DNA of 57,730 nucleotides from assembly GCF_004771275.1 (NCBI RefSeq), contig NZ_RQEV01000016.1, positions 1-57,730 of the forward strand, in the 5' to 3' direction. Origin of the DNA: Leptospira fluminis (GTDB taxonomy: Bacteria > Spirochaetota > Leptospiria > Leptospirales > Leptospiraceae). The position numbers were made by a program, and so were the translations under genes. Shown in pieces: positions 51,643-57,730 of the stretch (within the stretch, counting starts at the first letter, position 1; every line of letters begins with the position of its first letter). The notes under the pieces were generated by a model. It was not told where the DNA came from. It saw nothing but the letters and a program-made list of their open reading frames with translations, and made no database searches.

Positions 51643-53889
51643 TTGTTTCCTAAAAAATCCGTGAATAAAAAAGGCCCCTCCTCCCGCTCCGCAGGAAGGG
51701 GCGCAGGATCCTCCGGTCCTTCCAAAAACAAACCGTTCCGCTCCGGAAATAAAAACCGAACCGACAGAGAGGAAGAATCCGGATCCTTCCGTGCCAAGGA
51801 AGGAAAACGCACTTCTGATAAAAAGCCCTTCCGCTCCCGAGAAGAGGGAGAAGAAAAAAAACCGTTCCGTCCAAGAGAAGAAAGCAAAGAGCGAAAACCG
51901 TTTCGCGCTCGGGAAGAAGGCAAAGAACGTAAACCATTTCCTCCCAAAGAAGGAAGAGACCGGAAACCGTTCCGTGCTCGGGAAGAAGACAGAGAACGTA
52001 AACCATTTCGACCTAGAAACGAGGATCGGAAACCTACCTCTTCCTCCGGCCGAGGAAATCGAGAAGACGGAAACAGAAAGCCCTTTCGCCCGAAAGAGGA
52101 AGGGAACGAACGAAGACCCTTCCGACCTCGCGGAAACGGCGACTCGGAATCTAGAAACGAAGGTCGCAGGCCCTATTCTTCCTCCGGTCGTGACGCTAAA
52201 AAAGACGGAAACAGGAAACCGTTTCCTCCCAGAGAAGGAAGAGATCGAAAACCGTTTCGCCCTAAAGAAGAGGGGAACGAACGAAGACCTTTCCGTCCTC
52301 GGGGAGACGGCGATTCCGGATCTAGAAACGAAGGTCGCAAGCCCTATTCTTCCTCCGGCCGTGACGGCAGAAAGGATGGAAATAGAAAACCGTTTTCTCC
52401 CAGAGAAGGAGGAGATCGGAAACCGTTCCGGACTTCGGAAGAAGGATCACGGGAGAACCGCAAACCGTTCCGTTCCGGCGGTGGAAATTACGGAAATGAA
52501 AGGGAAGAACGCACTCCTTTCCGTTCTCGTTCCGGCAACGGAAACAGGGAAGGCGGCAACCAAAGGCCGTATCGTTCCCAAGAGGGGTCCGGATCTCCAA
52601 GAGGACGTTTCGGCTCTAGGGAAAACGGAACTCGGAAACCGTTCGGTTCTCAAAGAGGAAACGAATCCTTCGGGAACCGTCATGGGTTTTCCTCATCGGA
52701 CGAGGATCGTTACGAGGACGTAAGATCCGGTTGGAATTCCGCTAAACTTTCCTTAAGCGAATTCGACAGACCGGAAAGTCTGACATTCCACGCCTCCTGC
52801 GGAGACGGTCTCGCATTCCTATTAAAGGAAGAAGTGGAAGAAGCCGGTTTGGAAGTCATTTCCGAAAACCGGGGAGGAGTATTCTTCAAAGGTCCGGTCA
52901 AAAAAGTGAGGGACTTCTGTCTCGGCTCCGGGATCGCTTCCGGAATCAGCTTCGAGCTGTCTTCCTGGAGCAATATCAAGGAGCCGGACGATCTCTACGA
53001 AGTCGCCGCGATGTACCCGTTCGAAAAACTGCTTTCTCCGGGAACACGTTTCAGAATCGACGCGACCACCAAGGACAATCTTCCGGATTCGCGTTATGCG
53101 ACATACCGATTGAAGGACGCTATCTTCGACAGATTCCGGGCCAAAGGACTGGATTTGCCCGAGGCGGACAGGGACGAACCGGAAGTTTTGTTTTATCTTC
53201 GTTCCAGAATGGACCAGGCGAAATTATTTTTGGCTCTCCACGCACAACCCCTCCAGCGCAGAGGACATGAAAGGCAAGGAGGAGAAGCCCCTCTTCGGGA
53301 AACTCTGGCACAGGCTCTCTTGCGTTTCTCGGGCTGGAAGGAAACAGAAGCGTTGTACGATCCCTTTTGCGGATCGGGCACATTGCTCATAGAGGCCGCC
53401 CTTAGACTTCGAAACAAGGGTTGGGTGAATTACCGAAGCCTTTCAAGATCCACGATTTTTACGAGACTCTTCGGTTCCTTTAAACCGAACGAAACCGGCT
53501 CCCAAAAATCCGGCCCCCTCCTTTTCGGATCCGACGTTTCCGAGGAAGCGATCGAATTGGCAAAGGAGAATGCAAGGGAAGCGGGCGTGTCCGACCTGAT
53601 CCACTGGGAAGTCTTTGCCGCACAAAATCCCCCGTCGGACTTTCCGTTCCGGGAAGGTAAAATCGTCACCAATCCTCCTTATGGAATCCGGATCGGATCC
53701 AAGGAAGAGGTCGCGGAACTCTACGAAAACTGGGGAAAGACCTTAAAAGAAAGATTTCCGTCCACGGACATCGCCTTGGTTTCCGGAGATCCTTCTCTAC
53801 TCGGCCATCTCAAATTAAAATCGGCCAGAGAGCAATCCGTTACGATCGCGAAGTTGAAGGGAAAATTGGTCGCCTATCATATCGATTGA
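51643..53889 (+). CDS. rlmL: RlmL-type rRNA methyltransferase with long repetitive basic N-terminal tail
   Basis: The 748-residue protein has two very different halves. Residues 1 to about 370 are low-complexity, rich in K, R, G, S, P and E, with about twenty K/R-P-F-R-type repeats. The rest is a standard THUMP plus UPF0020 methyltransferase, with a THUMP region near 375-470, D-P-F-C-G-S-G-T-L motif I and T-N-P-P-Y-G catalytic motif. The core methylates guanine N2 of 23S rRNA (RlmL/Trm14 family). A TTG at 51643 or GTG at 51661 could be the start; neither has a good ribosome-binding site. It is 3 bp after bfr. The tail is probably disordered and RNA-binding. Confidence 0.85.
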   Translation: MFPKKSVNKKGPSSRSAGRGAGSSGPSKNKPFRSGNKNRTDREEESGSFRAKEGKRTSDKKPFRSREEGEEKKPFRPREESKERKPFRAREEGKERKPFPPKEGRDRKPFRAREEDRERKPFRPRNEDRKPTSSSGRGNREDGNRKPFRPKEEGNERRPFRPRGNGDSESRNEGRRPYSSSGRDAKKDGNRKPFPPREGRDRKPFRPKEEGNERRPFRPRGDGDSGSRNEGRKPYSSSGRDGRKDGNRKPFSPREGGDRKPFRTSEEGSRENRKPFRSGGGNYGNEREERTPFRSRSGNGNREGGNQRPYRSQEGSGSPRGRFGSRENGTRKPFGSQRGNESFGNRHGFSSSDEDRYEDVRSGWNSAKLSLSEFDRPESLTFHASCGDGLAFLLKEEVEEAGLEVISENRGGVFFKGPVKKVRDFCLGSGIASGISFELSSWSNIKEPDDLYEVAAMYPFEKLLSPGTRFRIDATTKDNLPDSRYATYRLKDAIFDRFRAKGLDLPEADRDEPEVLFYLRSRMDQAKLFLALHAQPLQRRGHERQGGEAPLRETLAQALLRFSGWKETEALYDPFCGSGTLLIEAALRLRNKGWVNYRSLSRSTIFTRLFGSFKPNETGSQKSGPLLFGSDVSEEAIELAKENAREAGVSDLIHWEVFAAQNPPSDFPFREGKIVTNPPYGIRIGSKEEVAELYENWGKTLKERFPSTDIALVSGDPSLLGHLKLKSAREQSVTIAKLKGKLVAYHID
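51760..52690 (+). repeat. Coding low-complexity repeat region in rlmL
   Basis: The segment encodes about twenty variants of a K/R-P-F-R/P-x-R/K-E-E-G unit. Within it lies a tandem duplication with a 171-bp period (57 codons): copy one about 52075-52245, copy two about 52246-52416. The T-C-T-A-G-A-A-A-C-G anchor sits at 52150 and 52321. Such a region is prone to slippage and can vary between strains. Confidence 0.8.
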
Positions 53890-53907
53890 GGAAGAGCCCG
53901 GGAGAAG

Positions 53908-55098
53908 ATGAACCACCAGGAGATCCTGCTTAAACTTCTGGAAGTTACCGAAAATTCCAAGGACAGCTTTCAGTTTCTGAAATTGTTCCGCTCTTTGGAA
54001 CCGGAAAAGTTCGCCGTCATTCACGCCGGGGCGGAAGCTCTGGCGGAATCGGCCGAAGCTCTATTATACAATCTGAAACTTCTCCAAAAGCTGGAACTCT
54101 TTCCGGTAGTGGTCCTAGAAAAGGAAGGGATTTCGTATGCGAATCTATTCTACCGGTCCCCTACCCTACCCAAAACCACTCTAAAGGAATTCAAGGAGGA
54201 CCATCTCGAAGATGTACTTCCTGGTTCCCATAATCTTCCCGCAAAATGGTTCCGTGATCCTTCTCATTCCCTCGAGTCCGTTCGCTCCGCGATTTCGGAA
54301 AGAAAAATCCCGGTATTCGTCACGGATCTAGGCGGTTCCGAAATACACTCTTATCTTGCGAACCTCGGCAAGGAACTAAAATCGAAAAAACTGATTCTTT
54401 TGACCCCTCGTGGAGGAATTCATTCCCCGGACGGTAAAAAAATTTCCATTTTGGACGTACATTCCAAGGAACAAGTATCGCAAGAAGACGAGCCCCTTCG
54501 CAAAGAAGCGGATCGTATATTCACACTCGTTGGGGATCCGAATTTCCACATCGCGGTCGCATCCGCACCCAGTCTTTTAAAGGAACTTTTTACGATCAAA
54601 GGGAGCGGAACCCTATTCAGACAAAAGAATCGTATCGAACACCATTCCTCTGCACGGAATTTGGATCGGGAAAAACTGAACAATCTGGTCGAAGAAGCCT
54701 TCCGTAAAAGATTGAAACCCGGATTTTGGAAACAGGATTTTTCGGCTATACTTTTGGAATCCGCTTACAAAGGCTGTGCCCTTCTACAAAACACTCCTTG
54801 GGGAACCTTCTTATCCAAATTTGCGGTGAACGAAATCGCGAGAGGAGAAGGAGTCGGAAGGGATATCTGGGACGAAATGCTTTCCCGTCATCCTAAGATT
54901 TTCTGGAGAGCCAGATCCGAAAACACCATCTCGAAATGGTACGCGAAGGAATGCGAAGGGTTGCAGAAAGAAGGAATCTGGATTTATTTTTGGATCGGTC
55001 TGGAAGACAAAGAAATTCCCGAAGTATGTTCCTATTTGCGAAGCCTACCCGTGGATTTGGAATCTTCCGAAACCGCAATTCCGACGAATCGACCATGA
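53908..55098 (+). CDS. N-acetylglutamate synthase, kinase-like plus NAT domain
   Basis: The 396-residue protein has an amino-acid-kinase-like N-terminal part (about 30-240). After it comes a vertebrate/NAGS-K-type acetyltransferase domain with L-S-K-F-A-V-N-E-I-A-R-G-E-G-V-G-R-D-I-W, I-F-W-R-A-R-S-E-N and W-Y-A-K-E-C-E-G, then I-Y-F-W-I-G-L. It would make N-acetylglutamate from glutamate and acetyl-CoA, the first step of arginine synthesis, or use the product as kinase substrate if the kinase part is active. The kinase part lacks obvious catalytic glycine-rich loops, so it may be regulatory. It follows rlmL by 18 bp and overlaps the next gene by 4 bp. Confidence 0.78.
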   Translation: MNHQEILLKLLEVTENSKDSFQFLKLFRSLEPEKFAVIHAGAEALAESAEALLYNLKLLQKLELFPVVVLEKEGISYANLFYRSPTLPKTTLKEFKEDHLEDVLPGSHNLPAKWFRDPSHSLESVRSAISERKIPVFVTDLGGSEIHSYLANLGKELKSKKLILLTPRGGIHSPDGKKISILDVHSKEQVSQEDEPLRKEADRIFTLVGDPNFHIAVASAPSLLKELFTIKGSGTLFRQKNRIEHHSSARNLDREKLNNLVEEAFRKRLKPGFWKQDFSAILLESAYKGCALLQNTPWGTFLSKFAVNEIARGEGVGRDIWDEMLSRHPKIFWRARSENTISKWYAKECEGLQKEGIWIYFWIGLEDKEIPEVCSYLRSLPVDLESSETAIPTNRP

Positions 55099-55445
55099 AC
55101 GAAAGGATTTTTCTGTACGACGGAGACTGCCCGTTCTGTTTCCGACTGGGAAATTATCTAAAAAGGAACTGCCTGGATACCTCCATACAATTCCGATCTT
55201 TTCGGGAATTCCAAGAACAGGATTTGCGGAAACTCCACCCTAGTTTGGGGACGGAAGTCGCCCAAGGCAACGTCCAATTGATAGACAAGGGAATCAGGTA
55301 TCCGGGTTTTTTTGCGGTTCGCAGACTTTCGCATTCTCTCCGCGGTTGGAGGTGGTTTTCCTTATTCCTATATCTGCCCTTCGTTCCTCTGTTAGGAGTG
55401 GTAGTAATGAGTCTGCTGAAATCGCTTCGAAATCCCGGGCATTGA
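55095..55445 (+). CDS. DUF393 (DCC) family thiol-disulfide oxidoreductase-like protein
   Basis: The 116-residue protein begins with the DCC motif Y-D-G-D-C-P-F-C, a thioredoxin-like C-x2-C site, and ends with a membrane-like segment (L-F-L-Y-L-P-F-V-P-L-L-G-V-V). DCC proteins are predicted oxidoreductases of unknown substrate. The ATG at 55095 overlaps the acetylglutamate synthase stop (ATGA), so the two are translationally coupled. It is convergent with the haem-oxygenase-like gene, 17 bp away. Confidence 0.85.
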   Translation: MNERIFLYDGDCPFCFRLGNYLKRNCLDTSIQFRSFREFQEQDLRKLHPSLGTEVAQGNVQLIDKGIRYPGFFAVRRLSHSLRGWRWFSLFLYLPFVPLLGVVVMSLLKSLRNPGH

Positions 55446-55462
55446 TTTATCGCTCACATCTC

Positions 55463-56146
55463 TTAACCGGAAACAATAAGAGGCGAAACCCTTTGTAGTC
55501 CTTCGTAAAATAGAAGCCTCGCGTCCAAGGCCTGAACCATCCCTTCCCGAACCTGGTCCCTTTTTTCGGAATCGGTCGCGACCGTTTCTATCAACGCGAA
55601 CATCTTTTCCGCGTGGGATTCGTCCGCTTCCAGATTTACCTGAAAGAATTTACCCTCCGGCAGGGGGATCCTCGACTTCAATTCCCGATAGGAAGCGAAC
55701 ATCCTACCGTATTCCAGCTTGAGAAGGTACTCGTTCGCGGGTCCCAAAGCGCCTAACGCCGAATAAAAGTCGGAATTTACGATACGTCGCATGATCGACA
55801 GATAAGAGGACGTCTCGGGGAGAAGATCCGCTTCCGAGACCGTCTCTCCCATTTCGGATAAGAACCGACGCAGAATGGAAACGTGCGCCTCATCGGGTTT
55901 TCCTTCCCCTAATTCCTCCCAAATGTTCTGGGCCAGAACGATTTTCGATTCCACCGAATCAGAGAGAGCCGCCGCGTAAAGGAACCAATTCACAAAGGCT
56001 ACGGAGACGAAATATTCCTGTTTGAGCCAAAGAGTTAGATCCCTTCTATCCATCCTCCGCTCCCTTTGTTCCAACCAATGATTCGCTGTCAAAACGGGAT
56101 GCCTTCCCACTTCGACGCTCAATTCTTCCCGAAATTTTCCTGTCAT
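55463..56146 (-). CDS. Haem-oxygenase-like iron-containing enzyme (CADD/HDO type)
   Basis: The 227-residue all-helical protein fits the haem-oxygenase-like diiron oxidase superfamily. Compared with the CADD ligand set (E81, H88, E142, H174, D178, H181) it has E81, H88, E139, N171, D175 and H178. Ligand four is therefore asparagine instead of histidine, with the later ones shifted by three. The E-x6-H (E-G-K-P-D-E-A-H) and D-x2-H (A-D-E-S-H) motifs are clear. The start overlaps the end of the ATP-grasp gene (ATGA). Related enzymes oxidise amino acids or fatty acids. In this trio it may act on a lysine-derived compound, but that is inference. Confidence 0.75.
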   Translation of the reverse strand: MTGKFREELSVEVGRHPVLTANHWLEQRERRMDRRDLTLWLKQEYFVSVAFVNWFLYAAALSDSVESKIVLAQNIWEELGEGKPDEAHVSILRRFLSEMGETVSEADLLPETSSYLSIMRRIVNSDFYSALGALGPANEYLLKLEYGRMFASYRELKSRIPLPEGKFFQVNLEADESHAEKMFALIETVATDSEKRDQVREGMVQALDARLLFYEGLQRVSPLIVSG

Positions 56147-57195
56147 AAACCTTCTAAGATTTCCCTGCGAGATTGATTTTTTGCGTATAAAAAACGTGCT
56201 TCCTGAAACTCGATTCTTGCTATCTCCAAAAGTTTTGCGAGCAGGGAAGAATAGTCGCCGAAAGATTGCGAATAACAGATCGGGAAACTGCTATAAAAAG
56301 GGGAAAGCCCCGGAGTCGAATTCCATTCCAGAAAATTAGGACGACCCCCTTCGTCGGCTTTCCAATCCAAGCGGACCGCACCGCTAGTGCCTACGAATTC
56401 GCAGAGTCGCAAGGAATGCTCTCGGATTTTTCTGGAGATTGTCGGATCGGAATCGAATCGGATTTTTTCCGGCATATGAGATTTCGTCTTGGTTTTCTCT
56501 CCGTAAACGTTCTCTTCCGCTTCCTCCAGGGAAATGCGACCCACCTCGCTGGCTCGATATCCGACGGAAGGGGAACCGATTACGGCAAGGGTCCATTCCG
56601 TGCCGGGAAGAAAGACTTCCCAGATCCAGGAAGTCCTACTCCTCTCTTCCGTTCCGAGAAAGGAGTTCAGATCCGACTCTTTTTGCACACGGTTTTCCTC
56701 TCCGATTCCGAGACTGGATCCTTCGTATCTAGGCTTTATAAAAATCGGATATTTCTCCGAAGTCGGAAGCACGCCTTCCCGGCCGGACCCGCAGATTCCC
56801 CAGTCGGCCGTAGGGATTCCCAGGGAAGATGCCACCATTTTAGAGGTATGCTTGTCCAAACTCAGAATCTGAGAATGAGCGTCCGAACCCGTATGAGGAA
56901 AGCCGAAATATTCCGCAACCGCAGGAAGCCAAGCTTCCCTATTTCTGGAAAGATACCCCTCCACCAAATGAAATAAAACCGGTCGCTCTTCGAAAGGAGT
57001 CGTAGCGTTTTCGGCAAGAAGCCCGAGAAGATGGGAGGGAGAAGGCACGATTCTAACCGTTTCGCCTAATGTCTCCAGGGTTTGCCGAATGAATTCGACG
57101 GATTCCGAACTTTCCCATTCCTGGACCAACTTCCGATCCAGATTCGAATCCGCTATGTCTGCCACCAAAAGAACCGAAGGCCGATCCCTTTCCAT
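56143..57195 (-). CDS. D-alanine-D-alanine ligase-like ATP-grasp enzyme
   Basis: The 350-residue protein has the Ddl-type layout. The N-terminal domain carries F-H-L-V-E-G-Y, close to the Ddl N-x-x-E-G motif. ATP-grasp follows, with [16 protein letters not shown] and [10 protein letters not shown]. The metal-binding end is [16 protein letters not shown]. Ddl itself makes the dipeptide of peptidoglycan, but this sequence diverges, and its position in an aminomutase trio argues for another acyl acceptor. The ATG at 57195 overlaps the stop of the upstream aminomutase gene by one base; a longer in-frame start at 57267 would lie inside that gene. Confidence 0.83.
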   Translation of the reverse strand: MERDRPSVLLVADIADSNLDRKLVQEWESSESVEFIRQTLETLGETVRIVPSPSHLLGLLAENATTPFEERPVLFHLVEGYLSRNREAWLPAVAEYFGFPHTGSDAHSQILSLDKHTSKMVASSLGIPTADWGICGSGREGVLPTSEKYPIFIKPRYEGSSLGIGEENRVQKESDLNSFLGTEERSRTSWIWEVFLPGTEWTLAVIGSPSVGYRASEVGRISLEEAEENVYGEKTKTKSHMPEKIRFDSDPTISRKIREHSLRLCEFVGTSGAVRLDWKADEGGRPNFLEWNSTPGLSPFYSSFPICYSQSFGDYSSLLAKLLEIARIEFQEARFLYAKNQSRREILEGL

Positions 57196-57730
57196 TAGGC
57201 CCCTCCGTTTTTCGGAAGGGAAACTCCCTTCGAACTCGAGTAGGCTTGATTCTTTACGGAATCCCAAACGGAATCTTCTAGGATCGGATATAAATTTTCA
57301 TACCCGCTTTCCGGAGGCTCGGGACTCAAGTGGAATGTTCCCCTGACGGCGGATCGAAACACATGATTTCGCGTTGGTCGATGATAACCGAGATACCAAT
57401 TGGGCCCAAGGGTCACTTTCCCTCCCCCTCCCGGCAGATCCGTCACGAATTGCGGAATCCCCATCCCCCCCAACTTTCCACGCATATATTCTAATATTTC
57501 AATTCCCTTATACAACGGGGTTCGAAACCCTCGGGAACCGGGAATCAATTCCGGATCGTACATATAGTAGGCCCTTACGCGTAACTCTAGGAGTTTTTTA
57601 TGCAGACGGAGCATGGTTTCTCCGTCGTCGTTGATCCCTTTCAGAATCACGCACTGGTTCCCCACGCTTACCCCCGCCTTGATGAGATTCAGAACGGCAT
57701 CTTTGGCTTCAGGAGTGCATTCTTTTTCAT
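57195..57730 (-). CDS. Lysine 2,3-aminomutase-like radical SAM protein (partial)
   Basis: Only the C-terminal 178 codons lie in the window; the start is beyond the right end. The visible part has [33 protein letters not shown] and [15 protein letters not shown]. These are the KamA/YjeK family's PLP and substrate-side motifs. The iron-sulfur cluster motif is outside. Aminomutases move the alpha-amino group of lysine (or glutamate and others) to the beta position. It is coupled to the ATP-grasp gene by a 1-bp overlap. Confidence 0.88.
   Translation of the reverse strand, partial: EKECTPEAKDAVLNLIKAGVSVGNQCVILKGINDDGETMLRLHKKLLELRVRAYYMYDPELIPGSRGFRTPLYKGIEILEYMRGKLGGMGIPQFVTDLPGGGGKVTLGPNWYLGYHRPTRNHVFRSAVRGTFHLSPEPPESGYENLYPILEDSVWDSVKNQAYSSSKGVSLPKNGGA

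Noticed and set aside
51760..52690. CRISPR array or DNA-level spacer repeats
   Set aside because: The repeats keep codon phase, vary at synonymous positions and encode a continuous peptide pattern, so they are coding repeats.

Overview
The window looks like chromosomal DNA of a Leptospira-type spirochaete. The evidence is a flagellar block (flgG-flgA-flgH-flgI-flgJ plus a separate flgF-like gene), a DUF1564-like protein (a family I know from Leptospira), a two-domain ThyX, an ArsS arsenosugar gene, LPS heptosyltransferase-type genes and many alternative TTG/GTG starts. Base composition looks intermediate rather than strongly AT-rich, which would suit a non-pathogenic or intermediate-clade species. 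That placement is inference; I computed no GC value and ran no search. I see no rRNA, tRNA, CRISPR array or insertion sequence.

Layout. 0-3.4 kb: TetR regulator, DUF2721 membrane protein, FAH-family hydrolase and a secreted protein. 3.4-7.2 kb: a patch of small accessory genes (VOC protein, RibD-like reductase, YceI with a frameshift, its membrane partner, a MarR regulator with a perfect palindromic operator, DUF1272) that reads as acquired DNA. 7.3-12 kb: SCO-like copper protein, an MHYT-PAS-PAS hybrid histidine kinase and a REC-HD-GYP phosphodiesterase. 12-22 kb: flagellar genes on the minus strand, interrupted by a plus-strand operon of ATP-grasp enzyme, two methyltransferases and a YihY/BrkB membrane protein carrying a large inserted propeller. 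22-27 kb: solitary DNA methyltransferase, small membrane protein with a class D beta-lactamase-like lipoprotein that has lost its catalytic residues, and a CPA2 antiporter.

27-35 kb: complete kdpFABC-kdpDE potassium uptake operon, including a tiny TTG-started kdpF, with a candidate KdpE direct repeat upstream. 35-40.7 kb: ArsS and its carboxymuconolactone-decarboxylase-like partner, DUF4395, a polytopic glycosyltransferase, a membrane adenylate cyclase and a methyltransferase. 40.7-47 kb: HME-type RND pump without its usual partners, double-domain ThyX, M20 amidohydrolase. 47-51 kb, minus strand: DUF1564-like protein, Xaa-Pro aminopeptidase, heptosyltransferase, and a thiolase homologue with both catalytic cysteines replaced by serine. 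51-55.4 kb: bacterioferritin, RlmL methyltransferase with a roughly 370-residue repetitive basic tail, N-acetylglutamate synthase of the kinase-fold/NAT type, DCC-type DUF393 protein.

55.4 kb to the end: a translationally coupled minus-strand trio of lysine-2,3-aminomutase-like radical SAM enzyme (5' end outside the window), D-Ala-D-Ala-ligase-like ATP-grasp enzyme and haem-oxygenase-like metalloenzyme. This trio, the propeller-BrkB fusion, the inactive OXA-like lipoprotein, the cysteine-less thiolase and the repeat-tailed RlmL are the best candidates for undescribed biology.
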